NCBI RefSeq assembly: GCF_003570905.1
Contig: NZ_QXJM01000027.1
Location: 248,001 to 312,000 of the forward strand
Reading direction: 5' to 3'
Length of the DNA stretch: 64,000 bases
Source of the DNA: Cohnella faecalis
GTDB lineage: Bacteria; Bacillota; Bacilli; Paenibacillales; Paenibacillaceae
In this document: in pieces, positions 9,183 to 18,349 of the stretch
Layout: the number at the start of each line of letters is the position of its first letter
Numbering within the stretch: the first letter of the stretch is position 1
The notes under the pieces: generated by a model
What the model saw: the letters and a program-made list of their open reading frames with translations, nothing else
The model's database searches: none
Told to the model about the DNA's origin: nothing
Position numbers and translations under genes: made by a program

Positions 9183-10939
9183 TACAAGCGCTCGGTGCTT
9201 CGAACGGCATCGCCATCGGCAAAGCCTTCGTCCTTCCTCATTGGGAATGGGAGCTGCCGGATCAAAAAATCGACGTGGCCGATTTGGCCAAAGAGTTCGA
9301 GAGACTCTATGAAGGAATACGTCGGTCCAAGACGGAGATCGCTCTCATGAAGACGGAGCTGGACGAGACGGTCGGCGTCAGCGAAGCGAGTATTTTCGAC
9401 GCTCACCTCGCCATCCTGGACGATCCCATCTTTATGAACGAAATTCAAGGAATCATCCAGCGGCAGTACAAAGTGGCCGAAGTGGCGGTCAAGGAAGCGA
9501 TCGATCATTTCGTAACGATGTTCGACCTGCTGGACGACGAATATATGAAAGAACGCGCGCTCGACATCAAGGACGTCGGCAACCGCTTGTTGAAGCATTT
9601 GCTCGGCGCTCCCGAAATCGCGCTGCCGGAAGACACGCAGCCTTTCGTGCTCGTCGTGCGGGAGCTGTCGCCTTCCCAACTCATTCATCTGCGGCCCGAG
9701 CTCGTGCTCGGCATCGTCACGATGGTAGGCAGTCCGACCTCGCATTCCGCCATCATGGCGAGAGCGTTCGGCATTCCGCTCGTCATGGGCGTTGATGGGA
9801 AGTTGGAGGAGCCGATCGAGACCGGCGAGCTGATTATCGTGGATGGAGGAGCCGGCATTATTCACGTAGGGCCAAGCGGGGAAACCGTACTGCGGTATTC
9901 GGAAATTCGCAAGCGTCAGTTAGAGGAGCGGGAACAGTTGCTCACTATCGCGGAATTGCCTTCGGTGACGCCGGATGGCCACAAGCTCATATTGGCGGCC
10001 AACATCAGCTCGATCAAGGAGATGGAAGCGGCGCTCTCGAACGGAGCGGAAGCGGTCGGGCTGTTCCGCACGGAGTTTCTTTATATGGATCGCAATCATT
10101 TTCCTTCTGAAAATGAGCAGTACGAAGTATATCGGGACGTCGTGAAGATGCTGGACGGCAAGCAGATCATTATTCGTACGCTCGATATCGGCGGCGACAA
10201 GCAGCTCGACTACTACGAAATGCCGGTGGAAGACAATCCGTTTCTCGGCTACCGGGCTATTCGCTTTAGCTTGGACCGCAAAGATTTGTTCAAGGTTCAG
10301 CTTCGCGCCATTCTGCGGGCGGCGGTGCATGGAGACATGCAAATCATGTACCCGCTCATCACGTCTGTAGAGGAAGTTCGGGAAGCCAATGCGCTGCTTG
10401 CGGAGGCCGAGAGGGAGTTGGAGGCGGAAGGAGTTCCGTTTCGCGGAGGCATTCCGACGGGCATTATGGTGGAAGTGCCGGCGGCTGTCGCGATCGCCGA
10501 TCTTCTTGCCGAAGAGGCTGCTTTTTTCAGCATTGGGACGAACGATTTGGTTCAGTTTACATTGGCGGTCGACCGGATGAACGAAAATATTAGCCATTTG
10601 TACGAGCCGTTCCATCCCGCCGTTCTGCGCATGCTTCGGACGGTGACGGAGGCGGCGAAGCGCAAAGGCATCCCGGTCAGCGTCTGCGGCGAGCTGGCGG
10701 GAGACGTTCGGGCGCTGCCGATTTTGCTCGGGCTCGGCATTGAGGAGTTGAGCTTGTCTGCGCAGGCGATACTGCCTGTCAAGGAAGGGCTGCTTCGCAC
10801 TAGCGCCGCCGAAAGCCGGCTGTTTCTGGAGGAGCTGTTCCGGCTTCCGACCGTCGGTCAAATTCGGCAAGCGGCCGAGAAGTTTCATGCGGAGACGACG
10901 CTATCCGCGTCGCCGGGCCGCGTGTACCCGGGCGTGTGA
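9179..10939 (+). CDS. ptsI: PTS enzyme I (phosphoenolpyruvate-protein phosphotransferase)
   Basis: 586 residues. It takes phosphate from PEP and passes it to HPr. The active His is in GSPTSHSAIMAR (about residue 189). Other family motifs are GLFRTEFLYMDR, TLDIGGDKQLDYY, SIGTNDLVQFTLAVDR and the Cys in VCGELAGD. The ATG overlaps the nagE stop (ATGA), so the two are translationally coupled. Unusually, no HPr gene lies between or next to them. A few start codons upstream are not plausible. Confidence 0.96.
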   Translation: MIQALGASNGIAIGKAFVLPHWEWELPDQKIDVADLAKEFERLYEGIRRSKTEIALMKTELDETVGVSEASIFDAHLAILDDPIFMNEIQGIIQRQYKVAEVAVKEAIDHFVTMFDLLDDEYMKERALDIKDVGNRLLKHLLGAPEIALPEDTQPFVLVVRELSPSQLIHLRPELVLGIVTMVGSPTSHSAIMARAFGIPLVMGVDGKLEEPIETGELIIVDGGAGIIHVGPSGETVLRYSEIRKRQLEEREQLLTIAELPSVTPDGHKLILAANISSIKEMEAALSNGAEAVGLFRTEFLYMDRNHFPSENEQYEVYRDVVKMLDGKQIIIRTLDIGGDKQLDYYEMPVEDNPFLGYRAIRFSLDRKDLFKVQLRAILRAAVHGDMQIMYPLITSVEEVREANALLAEAERELEAEGVPFRGGIPTGIMVEVPAAVAIADLLAEEAAFFSIGTNDLVQFTLAVDRMNENISHLYEPFHPAVLRMLRTVTEAAKRKGIPVSVCGELAGDVRALPILLGLGIEELSLSAQAILPVKEGLLRTSAAESRLFLEELFRLPTVGQIRQAAEKFHAETTLSASPGRVYPGV

Positions 10940-10958
10940 GACGTGCGGCGCAAATAAC

Positions 10959-10994
10959 AACGTCCCCGCCAGCGTGCCGGCGGGGACGTTTGCC
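10959..10994. terminator. bidirectional terminator-like hairpin
   Basis: AACGTCCCCGCC and GGCGGGGACGTT around an eight-base loop, between the convergent ptsI and DJ-1-type genes. T tails are short on both strands. Confidence 0.7.
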
Positions 10995-11004
10995 AATTTC
11001 GGTT

Positions 11005-11529
11005 TTAACGGGCGCGACCGTACAGCAAATCGCAGAACGCTTTGGCATAGGGCGGCAAATCGGGCGGTCTGCGGGCGGATACGATATTGCCGTCGACGAC
11101 GACGGCTTCGTCGATCCAAGTCGCTCCCGCGTTTTCCATGTCGTCGCGAATGCCCGGAGTGGAAGTAACGATTCGTCCCTCCAATATTTTCGCCGATACG
11201 AGCACCCAGCCGGCGTGGCAAATTTGTCCGATCGGCTTGCCTGCTTCGTTCATTCGGCGTACGAATTCCAGAACCTTCGGATCGCGGCGGATTTTGTCCG
11301 GCGCCCAGCCGCCCGGCACGAGCAGGCCGTCGCACGAGTCGGCGTCAAGCTCCTCGTAAGAAATGTCGGCCACGGCGGGAACGCCGTATTTGCCGATATG
11401 CTTGCGGCCGCGCTCAGGTCCCGCATAGACGACCTCGGCACCTTCCTCGCGAGCCCGATACACGGGATACCAAAGCTCTAAGTCTTCGAATTCGTCGTCG
11501 ATAAGGCAAACGACCTTTTTTTGCGTCAT
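11005..11529 (-). CDS. DJ-1/PfpI family protein (YraA-like)
   Basis: 174 residues starting at ATG 11529 behind GGGGGAG. It has a class I glutamine-amidotransferase-like fold with a nucleophile Cys in PIGQICHAGW and the upstream strand motif DEFEDLELWYP. The loop LLVPGGWAPDKIR and the segment SARRPPDLPPYAKAF complete the DJ-1/PfpI signature. Members act as general-stress deglycases, chaperones or proteases; which applies here is not known. Confidence 0.9.
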   Translation of the reverse strand: MTQKKVVCLIDDEFEDLELWYPVYRAREEGAEVVYAGPERGRKHIGKYGVPAVADISYEELDADSCDGLLVPGGWAPDKIRRDPKVLEFVRRMNEAGKPIGQICHAGWVLVSAKILEGRIVTSTPGIRDDMENAGATWIDEAVVVDGNIVSARRPPDLPPYAKAFCDLLYGRAR

Positions 11530-11635
11530 GCAAGCTTCTCCCCCTTCATAAACAATCTTGTTCATTGTACCAAATCGGCGGCTCTTGTTCACGTCTGCCA
11601 TAATGCCGTTGCGATTGAAAGGAGTTTGAGTATCT

Positions 11636-12088
11636 TTGTCGTCAACCGTATCTTTGAAAAAGCGGCTGCTTTCCTGGCATTCGCTGCCTGTCGTCGCATG
11701 CATGGCGGCCATCTTCTATTTTTCGGCCCAGCCCGGCTCGGAGCTGGACGGCTGGCTCCCGTTTTTCCGGGACTGGCTTCCCGGGTTGCAATCTTTCGAT
11801 CCGATGCACTACGTCGCTTATTTTGGGTTAGGTCTTACGGTTGCTTTTGCGTTCGGAGCAGCTTCCGCGAGATGGCGGTGGGCCCTTATTAACGTTATCG
11901 TATGCTCGATTTACGGAGTGACCGATGAATGGCACCAGGCCTATGTCCCGCGCCGGTCGCCGGACATTATGGATCTCTATCACGACGCTATCGGCGCTGC
12001 GGCGGCCGCACTGATCGTCCTTATAGCTATCCGGATCGCAAATAGGCGTCATGCCAAAAATTACACGGAACGTCTCGGCAGGAGTTAG
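11636..12088 (+). CDS. VanZ-like integral membrane protein
   Basis: 150 residues with three to four hydrophobic segments and the VanZ-family core: FSAQPGSELD, FDPMHYVAYFGLG, and YGVTDEWHQAYVPRRSPDIMDLYHDAIGA with acidic/His residues near the membrane. VanZ-type proteins are linked to teicoplanin resistance in one case but most are uncharacterised. The start is TTG 11636 with AAAGGAG eleven bases upstream; no in-frame ATG is nearby. Followed 59 bases later by the zinc-ribbon gene. Confidence 0.85.
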   Translation: MSSTVSLKKRLLSWHSLPVVACMAAIFYFSAQPGSELDGWLPFFRDWLPGLQSFDPMHYVAYFGLGLTVAFAFGAASARWRWALINVIVCSIYGVTDEWHQAYVPRRSPDIMDLYHDAIGAAAAALIVLIAIRIANRRHAKNYTERLGRS

Positions 12089-12147
12089 CGGGGAAGAGCG
12101 CGAATATAGCAAGAGAGTTCTTGTTAGTTTCGTGAGGTGAGACCCCG

Positions 12148-12561
12148 GTGCATAAGCGTTGCTCTTGCGGAGAATCGATGGATCTCGTTCTGCGCAACGT
12201 TATTTTCGCGAAAAAAGTCAATATTTCAAACGTCCCGGTTTTAAGCTGCGATTCGTGCGGTCGCAACGAGGTGTACCCGTCCGTTAAAGCGGATGTCGGG
12301 AAGCTGGTCGGCGATCTGGGGTCGAAGCCTTCAACGGGAACGATTCCGTTCGATCAAGTTCACGAATGGGCGGGAGTTCTATCGAATGCGTTGGCCGAAG
12401 CAAGGACGCTGCAAGCGGCCGCTATCGCCCGAGCTTCGGAGGAGAGGGTTAATCAATTGCTCGATTTGTGGCTGATCGCTTCGTCGTTGGGCGATGAGGC
12501 GTGGAAGTCGGAGCTTAAGCAGCGATTATCCCAATTGAGCGCACCCTACATAACGCAGTAA
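12148..12561 (+). CDS. small zinc-ribbon hypothetical protein
   Basis: 137 residues starting at GTG 12148 after GTGAGGTGAG. Two Cys pairs (CSC near residue 5 and CDSC near residue 34) suggest a YgiT-like zinc ribbon at the N-terminus. A helical tail rich in Ala, Leu and Glu follows. I do not recognise a function. Its close spacing after the VanZ-like gene suggests a shared transcript, ended by the hairpin at 12645. Confidence 0.75.
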   Translation: MHKRCSCGESMDLVLRNVIFAKKVNISNVPVLSCDSCGRNEVYPSVKADVGKLVGDLGSKPSTGTIPFDQVHEWAGVLSNALAEARTLQAAAIARASEERVNQLLDLWLIASSLGDEAWKSELKQRLSQLSAPYITQ

Positions 12562-12644
12562 AAAGTCGGAAAAGACAGCTGAGCTTGGCGGCTTGATTCG
12601 GCACAAAAGCTGACAATGAGCGGCAATCATAACAAAGGCTATCG

Positions 12645-12674
12645 AAAAACGAGGGACTATACCCTCGTTTTTTT
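12645..12674 (+). terminator. rho-independent terminator
   Basis: AAAACGAGGG, a short loop and CCCTCGTTTT followed by more T, about 85 bases after the zinc-ribbon gene. Confidence 0.85.
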
Positions 12675-12737
12675 GCGGTCGGTGCCTTTTTCTGATACCA
12701 TGAAAACAATCGCATGATTTTCAAGGAGGCACGGCCA

Positions 12738-13088
12738 ATGGCGGACATCAAGCAATTTACTACTTTGGAGCAGTGGAACGAGGCTCTTGGCAAAACGTCG
12801 GAGAAACCGCTGCTTATCTTCAAACATAGCACGAGCTGCTCGGTCAGCGCGGGAGCTCACGAAGAGCTGTTGAAGTACGTTTCGGATTACGAAGCGTCGG
12901 ATGTAGATTTCGCGATCGTTCACGTTATCGAGGATCGCCCGGTTAGCAACGAGATTGCCGAGAAGCTGGACGTCCAGCACAAGTCGCCGCAAGCTATTCT
13001 CGTCGACAAGGGAAATCAGGTATGGAACGAATCTCATTGGCGGATCACCTACTCTTTCCTGGCGGATAAGCTGGGCAATCCGACCTGA
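12738..13088 (+). CDS. ytxJ: YtxJ-type monothiol bacilliredoxin
   Basis: 116 residues with a thioredoxin-like fold. The single Cys sits in LLIFKHSTSCSVSAGAHEEL, the YtxJ active-site loop. YtxJ proteins are placed in the bacillithiol redox system of Firmicutes, probably removing bacillithiol from proteins. The ATG at 12738 follows AAGGAGGCACGGCCA. Later motifs are VIEDRPVSNEIAEKL and HKSPQAILV with the cis-Pro position. It lies upstream of ccpA on the same strand. Confidence 0.9.
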   Translation: MADIKQFTTLEQWNEALGKTSEKPLLIFKHSTSCSVSAGAHEELLKYVSDYEASDVDFAIVHVIEDRPVSNEIAEKLDVQHKSPQAILVDKGNQVWNESHWRITYSFLADKLGNPT

Positions 13089-13193
13089 CACAGCGATTGC
13101 GCAAACGTGTGTTTTATCGTATCATTACCTTAATCATCCAAGCCCGGACAAGTCCTCTATCTCGTCCTATCCTGAATAATGGAGCGAACAATC

Positions 13194-14204
13194 GTGACGG
13201 TGACCATTTACGATGTAGCGCGTGAGGCCGGGGTATCCATGGCGACGGTATCGCGCGTCGTCAACAACAACCCCAACGTAAAACCGCAAACCCGCAAAAA
13301 AGTATATGAAGCGATCGAGCGTCTCGGGTATCGTCCGAATGCCGTAGCCCGCGGTCTCGCGAGCAAGAAGACGACTACGGTTGGCGTTGTCATTCCCGAT
13401 ATCGCCAATGCGAATTTTGCCGAAGTGGCACGCGGAATCGAAGATATCGCTAACATGTATCATTACAACATCATCCTCTGCAACGCCGACAAAAGGAAAG
13501 ACAAGGAAATTCGCGTCATTAACACGTTGCTCGAGAAGCAGGTAGACGGGTTGCTGTTCATGGGCGGCGCCGTTACGGACGAGCACGTGCAAGCGTTTAA
13601 CACCTCGAACGTTCCGATCGTGCTTTGCGCTACGACGGACGAGAAGGGCGTTATTCCTTCCGTCGATATTAACCATGAAGAAGCGGCTTTCGATGCCGTG
13701 AATCGGCTCATCGCGGAAGGCCATCGTTCGATTGCGATGATCAGCGGGACGCTGCAGGATCCGGCTAACGGGTTCGCGCGGTATCATGGCTACAAACGGG
13801 CTTTGGAGCAAGCGGGCATTCCTTATCGCGAAGAGTACGTGCGCAATGGAAATTACAAATACGAGTCCGGGATCGAAGCGACTCAATATTTTTTAAGCTT
13901 GCCTGAACGCCCGACGGCGATTTTTGCCGCCACGGACGAGATGGCGATCGGATCGATTCATGCCTTGCAAGATAATGGCTTGTCCGTACCGGCTGACGTA
14001 TCCGTTATTAGCGTCGACAACAGCCGGATGGCATCGATGATTCGTCCGCTTTTGACGACAGTGGCTCAACCAATGTACGATATCGGCGCCGTATCGATGC
14101 GGCTTCTGACGAAGCTGATGAAGAAGGAATCGGTCGATCATGCGAAGGTGATTTTGCCGCATGAGCTGATCGTTCGCAGGTCCGTAGCCGCTCCGAAAGC
14201 GTAG
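13194..14204 (+). CDS. ccpA: catabolite control protein A (LacI family)
   Basis: 336 residues. The N-terminal helix-turn-helix reads [22 protein letters not shown], with hinge helix [18 protein letters not shown], followed by the periplasmic-binding-like core. CcpA binds cre sites together with HPr phosphorylated on Ser46 and controls carbon use. The start is set at GTG 13194 because GGAG lies seven bases before it; an ATG at 13179 overlaps that site. Assignment as CcpA rather than another LacI member rests on overall resemblance and on monocistronic context. Confidence 0.93.
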   Translation: MTVTIYDVAREAGVSMATVSRVVNNNPNVKPQTRKKVYEAIERLGYRPNAVARGLASKKTTTVGVVIPDIANANFAEVARGIEDIANMYHYNIILCNADKRKDKEIRVINTLLEKQVDGLLFMGGAVTDEHVQAFNTSNVPIVLCATTDEKGVIPSVDINHEEAAFDAVNRLIAEGHRSIAMISGTLQDPANGFARYHGYKRALEQAGIPYREEYVRNGNYKYESGIEATQYFLSLPERPTAIFAATDEMAIGSIHALQDNGLSVPADVSVISVDNSRMASMIRPLLTTVAQPMYDIGAVSMRLLTKLMKKESVDHAKVILPHELIVRRSVAAPKA

Positions 14205-14228
14205 TCAAGCACGTTTGTTTAACTAAGC

Positions 14229-14266
14229 AGCCCCGCACGGATTTTTATCCGGCGCGGGGCTCTTTT
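14229..14266 (+). terminator. rho-independent terminator
   Basis: AGCCCCGC...GCGGGGCT with an inner CGGAT/ATCCG stem and a CTTTT tail, 25 bases after ccpA. Confidence 0.88.
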
Positions 14267-14287
14267 ACGAGGGAAAGGATGATAGGA

Positions 14288-14989
14288 ATGACATACGGAA
14301 CGATCGGATTGATCGGAGCCATGCAAGAAGAAATCGAGCTGCTGTTAGGTCAGCTGCAAAACGCGGAAACCGAGCGTCATGCCGGAATTACATACTATAA
14401 AGGTACATTGCATGGCCGCAAGACGGTGCTGTGCAAATCCGGCGTAGGCAAAGTCAACGCGGCGGTGTGCACGCAAGCGCTAATCGATCGGTTCGGCGCG
14501 GATGCCGTTATTTTCACCGGTGTGGCGGGCGCCGTCGACCCTAAGCTCAATATCGGCGACATCGTCATTTCAACAAGCAGCGTGCAGCACGATATGGACG
14601 TAACTCCGCTCGGCTTCACACGGGGAGTTATTCCTTATCAAGAGGTTTCGGACTTTCCGGCGGACGAGCGGCTGATCTCGCTCGCTCAGGAAGCGGGGGA
14701 GATCGCGCTTCCCGGACGCTGCCATACGGGGAAGGTGCTGTCGGGCGACCAATTCGTAGCTGACCGGGAGTTCGTCAAGAAGCTTCGCGAGGAGCTTGAT
14801 GGAGCTTGCACGGAAATGGAAGGGGCGGCAGTCGCTCAAGTTTGCTTCATGAACGATGTGCCTCATGTCATCATCCGCTCGATGTCCGACAAAGCGGACG
14901 GCTCCGCTCACGTCAATTTCGCCGAGTTCACGGTGGAGGCGGCAAACCGATCTTTTTCCATAGTGAACGAGATGGTCAGAAAGCTGTAG
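14288..14989 (+). CDS. mtnN: 5'-methylthioadenosine/S-adenosylhomocysteine nucleosidase
   Basis: 233 residues from ATG 14288 with GGATGATAGGA upstream; ATG 14279 after GAGGGAAAGG is nearly as likely. It cleaves adenine from MTA and SAH in the methionine salvage and methyl cycle. Motifs are IGLIGAMQEEIELLL, SGVGKVNAAVCTQALID, FTGVAGAVDP, and the catalytic region GDQFVADREF with ACTEMEGAAVAQVC and RSMSDKADGSAHVNF. Typical length for Pfs proteins. It is bounded by terminators on both sides. Confidence 0.95.
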   Translation: MTYGTIGLIGAMQEEIELLLGQLQNAETERHAGITYYKGTLHGRKTVLCKSGVGKVNAAVCTQALIDRFGADAVIFTGVAGAVDPKLNIGDIVISTSSVQHDMDVTPLGFTRGVIPYQEVSDFPADERLISLAQEAGEIALPGRCHTGKVLSGDQFVADREFVKKLREELDGACTEMEGAAVAQVCFMNDVPHVIIRSMSDKADGSAHVNFAEFTVEAANRSFSIVNEMVRKL

Positions 14990-14999
14990 ATATTTGAAA

Positions 15000-15046
15000 A
15001 CAGGGCCTGGCGGAGGGAGCGATCTCTGCCAGGCCCTGTGTTTGTA
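15000..15046 (+). terminator. rho-independent terminator
   Basis: ACAGGGCCTGGC and GCCAGGCCCTGT, twelve paired bases, with a GTTTGT tail, just after mtnN. Confidence 0.85.
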
Positions 15047-15055
15047 AAGCGACTC

Positions 15056-15275
15056 CTAACACGACAATTCCGCCTAATAGCCGATGTATCGCTTGTGATG
15101 TGACTTGAAGCGTCACAACTCCACCGGAAAGCCGGGTATATCGCTTGTGATGTGACTTGAAGCGTCACAACTCCGCCGGAAAGCCGGGTATATCGCTTGT
15201 GATGTGACTCGAAGCATCACAATTCCGCCTAGCAGGCATATCGCCTGGGATATGACTCAAAACGTCAGTAACATA
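15056..15275. repeat. 52-bp tandem palindrome array A
   Basis: Three near-identical units and degenerate partial units at each end. The landmark TTGTGA recurs at 15093, 15145 and 15197, exactly 52 bp apart, with a decayed copy near 15245 and a partial one near 15062. Each unit contains the inverted repeat GTGAC-N7-GTCAC followed by AACTCCGCCGG and a second small stem (CCGG...CCGGG). The linker is also repeated, so this is a tandem repeat and not a CRISPR array. It lies between the mtnN and acuC terminators. Confidence 0.9.
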
Positions 15276-15302
15276 TTACGTCCTGCTGCTGCGAATCCGA
15301 AC

Positions 15303-15353
15303 GAGAAAGAGGGCTGCCGCTCATGGTCCAAAACGACCTTGCACGGCAGCCCT
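15303..15353 (-). terminator. terminator of the acuC operon
   Basis: Read on the minus strand: AGGGCTGCCG, a loop of about 24 bases and CGGCAGCCCT followed by CTTTCTC, 21 bases past the acuC stop. Confidence 0.8.
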
Positions 15354-15373
15354 AATTTAGTTAGAAAAAGTAG

Positions 15374-16569
15374 TTACCCGATATGCTGGAGCGCGATTGC
15401 GAGCATTTCGCGGTTTTTGGCGGTGATCTCGGTTCGGCGAGGCATAGGCGTCCAGTCGGAGGTGTCGTCGAGCCAGCCAGGCGGCAGCTCGTCCGGCCGA
15501 TCAGGCGATTCCAATTGCGGCCATCCCAAGGGCAGTAGCGCAGCATTAGGCGAATCGCCGTCAATCGCTTTCAGAAGCGGAGAGGACGACATCTCCAGCC
15601 ACAATAGGCTCCAAGCTCGGGGATGACCCGCCAATGATCGTAGCCCCCGCCGCCAAGGGCGATCCAGCGGCCTTGGGAATACGTATCCGCGCATTCGCGA
15701 ATCATACGCGGCATTTCCCGGTATATTTTCATGCTGCAGTGGATGTGGGCGAGAGGATCGAAGGCGTGGGCATCGCAGCCGTGCTGGCTGACAATAACGT
15801 CGGGGCGAAAGACCGCCGCCGCTCGGGCGAGCGCCTCTCCGAAGCATTCGAGCCATGATTCGTCCTCGGTATAAGGCTCCATCGATAGATTCAAGCAAGC
15901 GCCGTAGCCGCTAGAGTCGCCTCTCTCGTGATGGAATCCCGATCCGGGAAAGAGAAACTTGCCCGTCTCATGGATTGAGAGGGTGAATACGTCCGGATCG
16001 GTATAAAAAAACCATTGAACGCCGTCGCCATGGTGAACGTCCGTATCGACATAAAGGACCCTTGCGCCATACTTCTCCCGGATGTGCGAAATAGCGGCTG
16101 CTGCGTCGTTGTATATGCAAAAACCAGCCGCGCGATCGGGAAAAGCATGATGCAGACCGCCCGCCAGATGAAGAGCGTGATCCGCCGAGCCGGACATAAC
16201 CGCATCGGCGGCCGCGAGCGAGCCGGCGACGATGCTTCGAGTTGCCGCATGCATCCCCGGAAAAAACGGCGTATCTCCGTCCGCTCCGAGGCCGAAGGCG
16301 TCCGCTTTTCGGACGGCTTCCGGGTCGGGATGTTCTTCGCTTAATGCCAGTACGGTATCGACGTAGTCGTGCCGATGAAGCTTGCAAATAGCTTGTTCGG
16401 CTTCCTCCTCCGCAAATGGAGGGACGATAAGCTCCGCTGCCGGGAATTCGCCGGACAATCTGAGCAATTGCTCGGTCAGCTCCAGCCGGATCGGGTGAAA
16501 GGGATGCTCATCGTGGAAGCGGTATCCTTTTGACCCGGAAGTGTCGACCCATACGGAACGCTTACTCAC
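15374..16569 (-). CDS. acuC: AcuC, histone-deacetylase-family protein, apparent frameshift
   Basis: Deacetylase of the HDAC/AcuC family that removes the acetyl group AcuA places on AcsA. It starts at GTG 16569 (MSKRSVWVDTSGSKGYRFHDEHPFHPIRLE). Zinc-site and charge-relay residues are seen in GGLHHAFPDRAAGFCIYNDAA, VLYVDTDVHHGDGVQ and SQHGCDAHAFDP. The frame breaks after GGGGYDHWRVIP. One added base in the G run 15619-15622 (CCCC in sense) restores RAWSLLWLEM and the C-terminal part ending at 15374, for about 398 residues in total. Confidence 0.93.
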
Positions 16570-16603
16570 CTTGCGCCGCCTGCCTTTCCATTCTCTTTGG
16601 ACG

Positions 16604-17236
16604 TTAGTACATGAAACGCTGTCGGAATCGGACTCGGTCGAATCGCTCCGCGGAAGAGAGCGGTACGTCTTTTCCGATTCTTACCATGAGGCAATTGGCG
16701 GGATGGGCGCATATTTCCGGGTCATCCGTAGCAAACCACACCATGCCGACCGTTTTCATGAGATTTTCCATCATTTCGCGGTATTCCCAGACGTTCAGTC
16801 GGCTGCCTTCAAGATCCCAATGCCAATAATATTCGGTCGTATAGACGATGACGTTATCGAGTTGCTCGTCCGCGAACGCGGTTGCGATCAAAGCTTTGGC
16901 TATGCCAAGCCCTCGATATTCGTCGGCCACCTCGATGGCGCCGAGCTCGATGAGATCGTCCATGCCGCCTTCTGACCAACGTTCGAGCTCGTCGGGATAA
17001 TGAAATGTGACATATCCGACGATCAAATCACCTTCCCGCGCGGCGATGATTCTACCTTCGGGCAATTCCGCGATTTCGACGAGCGCCGCATGCTGCTCGG
17101 CTGGACGGCGGAACGCATCCAAGGCGGGGTGAAGCTTGCAGCGTCGCAGCTTTTCGGGAGCTATCGGACCTTCGACAAGGAGGAGACGGCCTTCCCGTTC
17201 CACCGTTCGCGTCACAAACGTTTTGAAATGTTCCAT
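16604..17236 (-). CDS. acuA: AcuA acetyltransferase of acetyl-CoA synthetase
   Basis: 210 residues, the same length as B. subtilis AcuA. It acetylates and so inactivates AcsA on its catalytic lysine. The GNAT domain is recognisable from IAAREGDLIVGYVTFH and the acetyl-CoA loop in IEVADEYRGLGIAKALI. The ATG at 17236 follows GAGGAGG. It lies 34 bases upstream of acuC and 23 bases downstream of the metallo-beta-lactamase gene, all on one strand. No acuB is present here. Confidence 0.93.
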   Translation of the reverse strand: MEHFKTFVTRTVEREGRLLLVEGPIAPEKLRRCKLHPALDAFRRPAEQHAALVEIAELPEGRIIAAREGDLIVGYVTFHYPDELERWSEGGMDDLIELGAIEVADEYRGLGIAKALIATAFADEQLDNVIVYTTEYYWHWDLEGSRLNVWEYREMMENLMKTVGMVWFATDDPEICAHPANCLMVRIGKDVPLSSAERFDRVRFRQRFMY

Positions 17237-17259
17237 GCGGCCTCCTCTTGGGTCTAGGT

Positions 17260-18021
17260 CTATTGGTGCGGAGAAGCTTTGCAGGCAATTTCGAGAATGC
17301 GAGCCCGTATGTCGCCTCTATACAGTCCGCCATGATAGCAGATGACGGTGTCTATATCAAACGATGCCAGCTGTTGGAGTGATAAGAGAGCCTGCTCCAA
17401 ATTCGGCGTCGTCTCGGGAGACGGTCCGCAAAGATTGCCGTCTACAACGGTCAGAGCGTCTCCGGCAATTAACGTCTTTGTCGGCTCATGGTACAAGCTA
17501 ATGTGCCCGGGCGAATGGCCCGGCGTATCGATGACGACGATTCCGCCGTACCACGGAAGTCTCTCACCGCCTCGTACCGTTCGATCGACGGGAGCGCTTG
17601 GCGGGTTCAGCATGAGCGCTTTGAGACCGAGCTTGAACTGCTCCGGAATTTCCGGCGGGAGGCGATCGATGGATGCAATCGCTTCGTCGGAAAATTTAAG
17701 CAGTCTTCGTTCTCCTTGAATGTAAAGCTTTTCGGCTTCGTGCGCAAGCACCTGCAGGGCAGGGGCGAGCTCGTTGGCTAGCTCCGGCAAGTTTCCGATA
17801 TGATCGATGTCCTGGTGGGTGATAACGACGCGGCTTATTTTATCGAAAGGCAAACCTGCTTTTTCGACAGCCTCGCGAAGCTGGCCGATTTGCCGGGGAA
17901 AGCCGGTATCCACCAGTAAGGCCGATTGATTGTCCCACAGCAGAGCAGGGTGTACGGTATCGATTCGTCCGAGCACCGGCGCGGCAATATCGAGCATGGC
18001 GATTCCATCAGCTATTCTCAA
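17260..18021 (-). CDS. metallo-beta-lactamase-fold hydrolase
   Basis: 253 residues. Metal ligands appear in VVITHQDIDHIGNL, then DTPGHSPGHISLYHE, the bridging Asp in TLIAGDALTVVDG, and the last His in VICYHGG. The substrate is unknown; relatives include thioester and lactone hydrolases. The start is taken as TTG 18021, eight bases after GAGGAG; a GTG at 18030 abuts the ribosome site. It heads the probable operon with acuA and acuC, which suggests a link with acetyl-CoA or acyl metabolism; this is inference. Confidence 0.9.
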   Translation of the reverse strand: MRIADGIAMLDIAAPVLGRIDTVHPALLWDNQSALLVDTGFPRQIGQLREAVEKAGLPFDKISRVVITHQDIDHIGNLPELANELAPALQVLAHEAEKLYIQGERRLLKFSDEAIASIDRLPPEIPEQFKLGLKALMLNPPSAPVDRTVRGGERLPWYGGIVVIDTPGHSPGHISLYHEPTKTLIAGDALTVVDGNLCGPSPETTPNLEQALLSLQQLASFDIDTVICYHGGLYRGDIRARILEIACKASPHQ

Positions 18022-18115
18022 TGCGATCACTCCTCGGTATAGTCGATACCCGCCGGGATATCTGCCTAACTTATAGTAGAGGAGTCTGAGTCATGTGTAA
18101 ATATCAAATTTTATT

Positions 18116-18144
18116 ATTATAACACAAAAATAAATATTTGTCAA
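18116..18144 (-). promoter_or_regulatory. consensus sigma-A promoter of the MBL-acuA-acuC operon
   Basis: On the minus strand TTGACA (18144-18139), a 17-base spacer and TATAAT (18121-18116): a perfect match in both boxes and spacing. It predicts an RNA with a leader of about 85-90 bases before the TTG start. Confidence 0.85.
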
Positions 18145-18349
18145 TATACAAATTCGATGGGTGTTGTTCGTCTGCGATAATGTTGCTAGGGGACAGGCAG
18201 TTTTGCAAAGTGTACATCTACCCAATCACAAAAAAATGCTAATACCTGAGAAGATTGAATCAAGAGATGATTGAGTTGGTAGATCTAATGTATGATGAGG
18301 AATAGATAATTGGTTTCGACTCCATAAACACTAGAGGAAGAAAATTAAA
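18145..18349. other. AT-rich intergenic stretch
   Basis: About 200 bases between the divergent acu operon and the zinc-finger gene, increasingly rich in AT. No further motif was recognised apart from GAGGAAG before the next start. Confidence 0.4.
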
